From positions 1 through 11,546 of the forward strand of contig DMVN01000004.1 of assembly GCA_003476685.1 (NCBI GenBank): a stretch of DNA of 11,546 bases, written 5' to 3'. Under the pieces are notes generated by a model, which worked only from the letters and a program-made list of their open reading frames with translations, was not told where the DNA came from and made no database searches. Origin of the DNA: Acidobacteriota bacterium (GTDB taxonomy: Bacteria > Acidobacteriota > Aminicenantia > Aminicenantales > Saccharicenantaceae). Below, in pieces: positions 6,329-11,546 of the stretch; position 1 is the first letter of the stretch, and the number at the start of each line of letters is the position of its first letter. The position numbers and the translations under genes are program-made.

Positions 6329-6407
6329 AACATCTCTCCTTTAATAAATTTCCGTTATAAAGGAGAGAGTTATGACCTAAAAGGGCCCGTGCCCTCATCC
6401 TTTATAA
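6326..6407 (-). promoter_or_regulatory. Leader RNA with SD/AUG-sequestering hairpin and competing upstream pairing
   Basis: In the minus-strand transcript, CATAAC-TCTCTCCTTTA (6374-6358) can pair with TAAAGGAGAGA-T-GTTATG (6343-6326): 17 base pairs with one bulged U around a 14-base loop, covering the whole Shine-Dalgarno and the AUG. An upstream TTATAAAGGA (6407-6398) is perfectly complementary to TCCTTTATAA (6364-6355), part of the same anti-SD strand, and so would free the ribosome-binding site. Between them AGGGC-ACGG-GCCCT (6395-6382) forms a small stable hairpin. The two folds exclude each other. The signal (temperature, the RRM protein itself, or another factor) is not identifiable from sequence. 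Confidence 0.7.
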
Positions 6408-6419
6408 TCGAGCAAATGA

Positions 6420-6428
6420 ATTATAGCA
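6420..6428 (-). promoter_or_regulatory. Extended -10 promoter of the RRM gene
   Basis: On the minus strand TGCTATAAT (6428-6420) is a consensus extended -10. No strong -35 is present at 17 bases. Initiation near 6413 would make the first leader segment begin just before the 10-base anti-anti-SD sequence. Confidence 0.6.
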
Positions 6429-6674
6429 CATAATCAAGCAAAAATCCTGTTTTCTGAAAAATATTTTTTTAAGCCGGATTAGGGGCTGGACCCGCCTCTC
6501 CAGTCCTATCCTGAAGAACATGATTTAAGGGAAAGTGTTAAAAAATTAATAAGGAGAATAAGGAAAAAAGAGTCGCTAAATTTATGGAGCGTTGTATTCT
6601 GTTTTGCCGGGCAATTCCCTTTACTCGCTATTGGCCGTGGTGTCGTTTGCCATGACCGGGCAAAATGATTATTC
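6429..6674. other. Divergent intergenic spacer, no gene seen
   Basis: Between the RRM promoter and the MEMO-like gene promoter I find no credible open frame or RNA gene. A short palindrome TTGCC-G-GGCAA occurs at 6604-6614, and a related GGGCAAAA near 6658-6665 could pair with its left part. Neither resembles a known site. Confidence 0.4.
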
Positions 6675-6683
6675 TGTTATAAT
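6675..6683 (+). promoter_or_regulatory. Extended -10 promoter of the MEMO-like gene
   Basis: TGTTATAAT is a consensus extended -10 (TATAAT at 6678-6683) without a good -35. Initiation near 6690 supports translation from ATG 6758 with a leader of about 68 bases rather than from the ATG at 6698. Confidence 0.55.
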
Positions 6684-6757
6684 CAGGATTAGTTAGGATG
6701 ATTTTATGTGGTTCCTGGGCAGCCAGGAATAATATCCAGCTGAGACAGGGAGGGAGT

Positions 6758-7882
6758 ATGCCTGAAAAAAATGGAATTAAACAGCACGGTCTTGACCAGG
6801 CCTGGTTTGCGGCCCTGCTTATTGTCCTGGTTATTTTCCTGGCCGGTCTGCTTATAGCCGGAGAAAGGTTTGCCCCGGCTCAGCCACCCAAGGTCAGGCC
6901 GGTCCGCGACGACGTCGGCTTCTGCTGGCAGGCTGCCAGCATGAAAATCCTGGTGGACTACCTGGCCAGCCAGGAAAAGGAAAGCTTCGATTCCAGGGGG
7001 TTGGTGGCTGCCATTTCTCCGCACGATGATTATCTTTATGCCGGACGCCTGTACTATCCGCTGTTCAACCTGATCCGGACCAGGGAAGCCGTAATTTTCG
7101 GAGTCACCCATGGCACAGTGCGCAATGAAATCAAGGGGCTGGACAGCCTGCTCATCCTGGATGATTACGAGCTCTGGCCGGGGGTTCTGAAACCGGTAGA
7201 AATATCGCCCCTGAGGTCCTATCTGAAAGCCCACCTGAAAGCTGATTATTTTACCGTTAACAACCGGGCCCATGAGCTGGAGCATTCAATAGAAGCCCTG
7301 ATTCCCTTCCTGCAATATTTCAACCCTGAGATAAAGATTACGCCCATCATGGTGGCTCCGATGCCCCTGGAGAAGATGAAAGAAATAGCCGCTGACCTGT
7401 CCCGGGTGATAACGGCTTACATGAAGGAGAACAAACTCCAGCCTGGCCCGGATATCTTCTTTTTGATCTCAGCCGACGGCAACCATTACGGAAAAGATTT
7501 TAACAACCTGGCTTTCGGCGAGGGCCAGGAAGCCTGGGAAAAAGCTCTGACCTTCGACCAGAACCTGATCGCCAGCTACCTGACCGGTCGGCTGGACGAC
7601 GGGAAAATCGCCGGCCTGGCCGGGGAACTCTGGGGTCAGACTTACCTGGATTATAAAAGTTCCTACTGGTGCGGCAAGTATTCCATCCCCTTCGGCCTGC
7701 TGACGGTGCAGAGGGTGATGGAGAGGAGCACCGGTCGCCTGACGAGAGGCAGCCTGATTAGATTTTCGGACACCTACAGCGAGGGAGTTTTGCCCTTAAA
7801 GAAAATCGGGCTGGGGACCACTGCTCCCTTCTCCCTGCGGCACTGGGTCAGCTTCTGCTCCATCGCCTACTACCTTGATTAA
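6758..7882 (+). CDS. Membrane-anchored MEMO-like (AmmeMemoRadiSam system protein B family) protein
   Basis: The chosen start ATG 6758 has GGGAGGG 3-9 bases upstream; an in-frame ATG at 6698 lacks a ribosome-binding site and would add 20 residues. The 374-residue protein has one N-terminal membrane segment (about 16-35, WFAALLIVLVIFLAGLLIAG) and then a MEMO/class III extradiol dioxygenase-like fold. Family blocks: AAISPHDDYLYAGRLYYP (84-101), FGVTHG (114-119), EHSIEALIPFLQYF (175-188), FLISADGNHYG (235-245) and WCGKYSIPFGLL (294-305). His89, His118 and Cys295 match in order and context the metal ligands His49, His81 and Cys244 of human MEMO1, so an iron or copper site is plausible. Usually the family is soluble and encoded with AMMECR1 and a radical SAM protein; here neither neighbour is present and the domain should face outside. 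Its TAA overlaps the first bases of element C. Confidence 0.85.
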   Translation: MPEKNGIKQHGLDQAWFAALLIVLVIFLAGLLIAGERFAPAQPPKVRPVRDDVGFCWQAASMKILVDYLASQEKESFDSRGLVAAISPHDDYLYAGRLYYPLFNLIRTREAVIFGVTHGTVRNEIKGLDSLLILDDYELWPGVLKPVEISPLRSYLKAHLKADYFTVNNRAHELEHSIEALIPFLQYFNPEIKITPIMVAPMPLEKMKEIAADLSRVITAYMKENKLQPGPDIFFLISADGNHYGKDFNNLAFGEGQEAWEKALTFDQNLIASYLTGRLDDGKIAGLAGELWGQTYLDYKSSYWCGKYSIPFGLLTVQRVMERSTGRLTRGSLIRFSDTYSEGVLPLKKIGLGTTAPFSLRHWVSFCSIAYYLD

Positions 7883-8210
7883 ATCGGGACACCCTACATT
7901 TTTCCGATTTTTCTCGCCGGCTAATCTTAATTTGGTCTGATGAGGCTTCGGTCCAAAACTGACTGAAAATCGGCCTGCCTGATTTATATAAAAATCAACG
8001 GTTCCCTGCAGCCTGTTTGGCTCTTAGGTAACAGTCAGATTTCCAAAAAGTTAGGAATTAATGCAGGTATGTAGACATTGAGCTCTGGCTTGGTCACCAG
8101 TTAGATCCCTTTAAAAAGGAAATATGTAGGGCACCCCCCATTTTCATCGCTTTGAGCTGACGGCATCGTCCACTAAAAAAATAGGAAAAATCTAGGGTGA
8201 CCCGATTTTT
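7881..8210 (-). repeat. MITE-like element, copy C (inverted, divergent interior)
   Basis: The left end AAATCGGGACACCCTACATT then TTTCC (7881-7906) and the right end GGAAAAATCTAGGGTGACCC then GATTTTT (8184-8210) are inverted matches of the same terminal repeat. TTTTTCTCGCCGGCTAATCT at about 7909-7930 is the complement of the subterminal part of copies A and B (AGATTAGCTGGCGAG), and AAAAAATAGGAAAAAT near the right end is the complement of their left end, so C is the same element in the opposite direction. The middle is not recognisably related to A or B, making C about 330 bp. A second end-like sequence lies inside it at 8118-8144. Confidence 0.75.
8118..8144 (+). repeat. Extra element end inside copy C
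   Basis: GGAAATATGTAGGGCACCCC and the following CCATTTT resemble the right terminal repeat of copies A and B (first 13 bases identical, then degenerate). It suggests that C is a composite of two overlapping or nested copies, or that a 265-bp version ended here. Confidence 0.55.
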
Positions 8211-8401
8211 CTACCTCTACCTGAACGATGTCAGCCAGTGAGAAAAGCCACGAAAGGCTGTTGCCCGGTTACTCATTATCTGAAAATTTCTATTATCGGC
8301 CCCATCTGTGACCTAAAAAACCAACCAGAAAGCGACGGGAACATCTGACCTTGCAGCCTTAATTAACGAACAGTCTTGCCTTTTTTAGAAACAGGTCCTG
8401 G
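8211..8401. other. Intergenic spacer, no gene seen
   Basis: Between copy C and the promoter of the YfiR-like gene I see no credible open frame, RNA gene or terminator. It is AT-rich in its second half. Confidence 0.4.
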
Positions 8402-8431
8402 TTGACACAACTTCTAGGTAAATGCTAATCT
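8402..8431 (+). promoter_or_regulatory. Promoter of the YfiR-like/diguanylate cyclase unit
   Basis: TTGACA (8402-8407) and TAATCT (8426-8431) are 18 bases apart, with TG at 8423-8424 forming an extended -10 (TGCTAATCT). It lies about 15 bases before ATG 8447. Confidence 0.55.
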
Positions 8432-8446
8432 TTTGCCAAAAGGTCG

Positions 8447-9280
8447 ATGAATAACTTTTGTCCTAATGGTCTTGAGGTTTTTTTGAACAGTTTTTTTAAA
8501 GCTTCCAGGGAACTCCATAAAACCTGCCCTTATAACCTTAAGCCAGACAGGCCAGAAAACAAAGTTCCGGCCGTTTTTTTAAGCTGCTTACCTTCGGCCA
8601 ACAATCAGCCCTCTAAACCGCCCAAACTTTATCGCCGACTCCTGCTCGCGTCTCTGTGTTTACTTCTGACCCTGAGCCCTGTTTTCCAGCCTGCGTCCGG
8701 AGCCGTGCTCTCAAAATTCTCTCAACAACAAGCTGCCTCCGCCCAACCCTACTATCTTAATCCGGCCCGAGAAATTGAGCTGCTCAAAAAAATCCTGGGC
8801 TTTGAACGAAACTGGAAAGGCCGAGCCGGTCAAGAGCTGGTCATCGGAATTCTCTACCAGAAAGGAAGTTCAATTTCCTCCTGGATAATGGAAGACTGGT
8901 TAAACCTTCTCTCTCAAATGAGTGAATCCGACCGGCAGCTTGAAGGTGTCCCAATTAGTTTTCAGAAAATCGAGCTGGATGCGACCTCTTCACTCGAGGC
9001 AATTCTCATCGAAAACAAAATCCACATTCTCTACATAACTCCTCTGGAGACCAAAAACATTGCCAGAACTCTTAATGAGATAGTCAGAATTTGCGGAAAA
9101 CTCAAAATAGGCACCTTTACTGCCGTGCCAGAATACCTGGACTCCGGGGTAGCCATCAGCTTCCAGCTCAAAGACGAGAAATCCCAGATTGTTATAAACC
9201 TTGAGGCCTCCAGAGCTCAGGGTTTTGACTTCTCCTCACAGCTTTTGCGGCTGGCCAAAATCAAAGGAAAAAATGACTAA
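8447..9280 (+). CDS. YfiR-family (DUF4154) periplasmic protein
   Basis: The 277-residue product contains a DUF4154/YfiR-like domain at about 105-272. Diagnostic parts are ILYITPLETKNIARTLNEI (194-212), GTFTAVPEYLDSGVAISF (222-239), IVINLEASRAQGFDFSSQLL (248-267) and the final LRLAKI. In Pseudomonas, YfiR is a periplasmic inhibitor that binds the periplasmic domain of the diguanylate cyclase YfiN; the next gene here is a YfiN-like cyclase overlapping by 8 bases, which supports the same role. The signal peptide starts only near residue 61 (KLYRRLLLASLCLLLTLSPV, then QPASGA), after an unusual 60-residue extension; AAAGG precedes ATG 8447, and no ATG or GTG lies nearer the signal. YfiR of Pseudomonas has two disulfides; this mature domain has only Cys216, so redox control through disulfides is unlikely. 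No YfiB gene is in the window. Confidence 0.82.
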   Translation: MNNFCPNGLEVFLNSFFKASRELHKTCPYNLKPDRPENKVPAVFLSCLPSANNQPSKPPKLYRRLLLASLCLLLTLSPVFQPASGAVLSKFSQQQAASAQPYYLNPAREIELLKKILGFERNWKGRAGQELVIGILYQKGSSISSWIMEDWLNLLSQMSESDRQLEGVPISFQKIELDATSSLEAILIENKIHILYITPLETKNIARTLNEIVRICGKLKIGTFTAVPEYLDSGVAISFQLKDEKSQIVINLEASRAQGFDFSSQLLRLAKIKGKND

Positions 9281-9680
9281 AACCATCTCTTCCTCACTCC
9301 TCAACAGACTCTTCCCCTGGCGCACCAAAATCGTCTTCAAGTTTATGCTCATTTCCATTCCCTTTTTAGCTTTAATCAGTCTGGCTTTATTCACTTTAGC
9401 TCCCTACTGGTATAAACAGAACTCACTCCGGGCCCTTGAAGATAAATCCCGTTCCCTGGGGACAATCGCCGCCTACAGCCTGGCCCCGGCCATAGTTTTT
9501 GAAGATATGGAGGGGATAAAGGAAATCCTTTCAAGCCTCAGCCAGAGCCCTGAGGTCGAGTACATCCTGGTTTTTAATTCGCAGGGTCAGGAAATCGCTC
9601 GCTTCACCCGAAGTGAAAAACTAACCCTTAATCCCGAAGGGAGTCGTCAGACTGGCCATCTTTATGATAATCAGGTCTGA
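9273..9680 (+). CDS. YfiN-like diguanylate cyclase, N-terminal part up to in-frame UGA
   Basis: ATG 9273 follows AAAGGA and overlaps the YfiR-like stop by 8 bases. The 135 residues comprise one membrane helix (about 23-44, FKFMLISIPFLALISLALFTLA) and most of a periplasmic CHASE8-like domain as in YfiN/TpbB: SLGTIAAYSLAPAIVFEDME (61-80), EILSSLSQSPEVEYILVF (84-101), NSQGQEIARF. Translation meets TGA at 9678-9680 (codon 136). The same frame continues without any other stop to 11543, and the residues after the UGA (NYYAPINHQHKVVGYLAMGF) are a natural continuation of the same sensor domain. The likeliest reading is a single-base nonsense change (from CGA or TGG, for example) in a formerly intact 756-codon gene; sequencing error, readthrough or recoding are alternatives. 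Confidence 0.75.
   Translation: MTKTISSSLLNRLFPWRTKIVFKFMLISIPFLALISLALFTLAPYWYKQNSLRALEDKSRSLGTIAAYSLAPAIVFEDMEGIKEILSSLSQSPEVEYILVFNSQGQEIARFTRSEKLTLNPEGSRQTGHLYDNQV
9678..9680 (+). other. In-frame UGA splitting the diguanylate cyclase gene
   Basis: The TGA is codon 136 of a frame that is otherwise open from 9273 to 11543. UGA ends other genes in this window normally (824, 1540), so a genome-wide reassignment is not supported. No convincing bacterial SECIS hairpin was seen within the 40 bases after it. Confidence 0.8.
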
Positions 9681-9716
9681 AACTACTATGCCCCAATCAA
9701 CCATCAGCACAAGGTA

Positions 9717-11543
9717 GTGGGTTATTTGGCCATGGGGTTTTCTTTGGCTGAGGTCTATCGTCAGATAAAATACATCCGGCAGTTGATTACTCTGGTTTCG
9801 GCCTTAATTTTCGGCCTGGGCTTACTTTTGATTTACGTTATGAGTTCTTTAACCACCCGTCCGCTGCGCCGGATGACCAAAACTGTTCAGGAAATTAGCT
9901 CCGGCGATTTGAGTAAGAGAACAGAAGTTGCATCAGGTGACGAAGTCGGTACTCTGGCTAAGAGCTTTAACCTGATGGTAGACCGGCTGCATCAGAGCCT
10001 GAGTAGCCTCCAGGAAGCCAGGGAAAACCTGGAAAAGAAAGTGGAAGAAAGAACCACAGAACTGAAACAGCAGATAGAAGAAAAAGAAAGAATCTCCCTG
10101 AAGTTAAAAGAAAGTGAAGAACTTTTCCGCAACATGGTGGAAAACCTTGGTGAAGCGGTAGTGATTGCTGACGCTGACCAGAATTTTCTTTTTGCCAACC
10201 AGGCTGCCAACCGTTTTTTTGAAGAATTTGAAACCGGTCTGGTGGGCAAAAACCTGAAAGATTATTTGTCTTCTGACCAGCAACAACTGGTTAGCTGGCA
10301 GACAGCCCGCAGAAAGCGCGGCCTTAGAGATGTTTATGAGTTAGAAATAAAACTCAAAGATGGCCGCAAGAAAACTCTGCTGGTAAACGCTGTTCCCCAG
10401 CTTGACCAGCAGGGAAATTTTGACTCCACTCTGGCCCTTATGACCGACATAACCGAAAAGAAGAAGGAAGAAGCTGCCCTGGCTGAAGCTAAAGCCCGTT
10501 TGGAAAAAGCCTACGCTGAGTTGAAGAAAAACAACGAGGAAGCCTCTCTGCTGGTGGAAATGGGTGATGCCTTTCAGTTAGCCAGCTCGGAAGAAGAGAT
10601 TATCAGTATCGTGATAAATTTTTCCAGGCAGATTTTCCCGGATGATTCGGTCCTTCTTTATCTCAGACCCGGCAAGGGAAATTTTATGCAGCTTCGTGGA
10701 AGCTCTAATCTTAAGGAGGCAGCCGAGGAATTTATCAACCTCAACGATTGCTGGGCTATCCGGAAATCTGCTCCATATTTTGTCCTTGACCCAGCCAGCG
10801 AACTAATTTGCCCTCACTTAAAGACTTCCAGCCCGCCAAACCGGCCGGTAGCCTGCCTGCCGCTCAATTCCTACGGAGAAAACCTGGGTCTTCTCGTAGT
10901 CTTCTGCTGCCAGGAAGAAAGCGGAAAAGAAGCTGGTCCAGAAGTTGAAAGTTTGATGACTTCAAAAAAACAGCTCCTTATAACCTTCTCTCAGAGGGTG
11001 GCCATGGCTCTGTCTAACTTACGGCTCAGACAGAAACTCCAGGAGCAGTCCATCCGCGACCCCCTGACCGGGCTTTACAACCGCCGCTATCTGGAAGAAA
11101 CCCTGGAAAGAGAGTTGCTCCGGGCCAAAAGAGCCAGGCATCCGGTCTCGGTAATAATGGTGGACATAGACCACTTTAAAAAATTCAATGATAACTATGG
11201 CCATGAAGCCGGCGATTTTATTCTTCAGGCTGTGGCCAGGACCATCCAGAAATCAGTCCGGGCGGAGGATATCGTCTGCCGCTACGGCGGCGAAGAGTTT
11301 ACTGTTATTCTGCCGGGCCTGGAACTAAAAAAGGCCGTCAGCCGGGCTGAGTTAATCCTGGATTCGGTCCGACATCTGGAAATAAATTACGGCGGCTCGG
11401 TGCTGAAAAACCTGACCATCTCCGCCGGGGTGGCTGTCTTTCCTGAACACGGGGAAAACTGGCCGGAACTGCTTCAGGCGGCCGACACCTCCTTGCTTCA
11501 GGCCAAAAGCCAGGGACGAAACCGGGTAGTAACTGCTAATTAA
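9717..11543 (+). CDS. YfiN-like diguanylate cyclase, C-terminal part (HAMP-PAS-GAF-GGDEF)
   Basis: This continues the frame of the preceding fragment after the UGA at 9678; GTG 9717 is only the first possible internal start and has no good ribosome-binding site, so the true gene is probably 9273-11543. Counting from GTG: end of the periplasmic domain (1-20), membrane helix (22-44), HAMP (about 41-93), coiled coil (94-130), PAS (132-247), short coiled coil (248-275), GAF (about 278-430, with NDCWAIRKSAPYFV and CPHL), GGDEF (437-604). The cyclase domain has DPLTGLYNRRYLEE, VDIDHFKKFNDNYGH and an active-site GGEEF (524-528), plus RAED (515-518) five residues earlier, the RxxD product-inhibition site. 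It should make c-di-GMP from two GTP at the inner membrane, inhibited by the YfiR-like partner. Without the first fragment it would lack its first helix and most of the sensor. Confidence 0.85.
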   Translation: MGYLAMGFSLAEVYRQIKYIRQLITLVSALIFGLGLLLIYVMSSLTTRPLRRMTKTVQEISSGDLSKRTEVASGDEVGTLAKSFNLMVDRLHQSLSSLQEARENLEKKVEERTTELKQQIEEKERISLKLKESEELFRNMVENLGEAVVIADADQNFLFANQAANRFFEEFETGLVGKNLKDYLSSDQQQLVSWQTARRKRGLRDVYELEIKLKDGRKKTLLVNAVPQLDQQGNFDSTLALMTDITEKKKEEAALAEAKARLEKAYAELKKNNEEASLLVEMGDAFQLASSEEEIISIVINFSRQIFPDDSVLLYLRPGKGNFMQLRGSSNLKEAAEEFINLNDCWAIRKSAPYFVLDPASELICPHLKTSSPPNRPVACLPLNSYGENLGLLVVFCCQEESGKEAGPEVESLMTSKKQLLITFSQRVAMALSNLRLRQKLQEQSIRDPLTGLYNRRYLEETLERELLRAKRARHPVSVIMVDIDHFKKFNDNYGHEAGDFILQAVARTIQKSVRAEDIVCRYGGEEFTVILPGLELKKAVSRAELILDSVRHLEINYGGSVLKNLTISAGVAVFPEHGENWPELLQAADTSLLQAKSQGRNRVVTAN

Positions 11544-11546
11544 ATC

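Noticed and set aside
6326..6394. Upstream AUG (minus strand, near 6394) as a leader peptide for the RRM gene
   Set aside because: The SD-like AAAGG directly abuts the AUG, too close for normal initiation, and the frame overlaps the RRM gene out of phase. The RNA pairing explains the sequence better.
6698..6757. Upstream ATG start for the MEMO-like protein
   Set aside because: No ribosome-binding site, only about 8 bases from the expected transcription start, and the added 20 residues look random; ATG 6758 has GGGAGGG.
9678..9740. Selenocysteine insertion at the UGA
   Set aside because: No convincing SECIS-like stem-loop follows at the usual distance, and the position is in a variable sensor domain rather than a redox active site.

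Overview
The window is an ordinary-looking bacterial chromosomal segment of mixed GC (GC-rich genes, AT-rich spacers). It holds about ten protein genes on both strands, no tRNA, rRNA, CRISPR array or transposase, and several copies of a short inverted-repeat-ended element. No phylogenetic marker is present. Exported enzymes, a hemerythrin/DUF438 sensor, a C_GCAxxG_C_C protein, a dolichyl-phosphate-type glucosyltransferase and a YfiR/diguanylate-cyclase pair suggest an anaerobic or microaerophilic bacterium with an exported-protein compartment. Candidatus Aminicenantes or a similar uncultured lineage would fit, but this is a low-confidence impression.

Layout. 1-163 (-): 5' end of an exported M55 (DppA-like) D-aminopeptidase. 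609-1540 (+): a two-gene unit of a small membrane protein and an ALG5-like GT2, overlapping by ATGA. 1620-2078 (-): C_GCAxxG_C_C protein. 2457-3092 (+): exported HCX5R phosphatase whose last 12 codons lie in repeat copy A (3054-3275). 3274-4857 (-): DUF1858-DUF438-hemerythrin-PAS protein whose stop codon abuts the other end of copy A, with an Rrf2/IscR-like palindrome over its predicted transcription start. 4985-5184: repeat copy B. 5276-5773 (+): membrane-anchored RidA-family protein. 6020-6328 (-): RRM RNA-binding protein with an unusual leader and a strong terminator. 6758-7882 (+): membrane-anchored MEMO-like protein whose stop codon overlaps repeat copy C (7881-8210, inverted relative to A and B). 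8447-9280 (+): YfiR-like periplasmic protein. 9273-11543 (+): its YfiN-like diguanylate cyclase partner (CHASE8-like sensor, HAMP, PAS, GAF, GGDEF), broken by one in-frame UGA at codon 136.

Most notable points: (i) the leader of the RRM gene can fold into a 17-bp hairpin burying both Shine-Dalgarno and AUG, and an upstream 10-base segment can compete for the same anti-SD strand, so it looks like a translational RNA switch; (ii) a family of 200-330 bp MITE-like elements with about 27-bp terminal inverted repeats sits exactly at gene ends; (iii) the in-frame UGA in an otherwise intact c-di-GMP synthase; (iv) a probable Rrf2-type operator on the hemerythrin gene; (v) four families usually known as cytoplasmic or signal-less (M55, RidA, MEMO, small phosphatase) all carry signal or anchor segments here.
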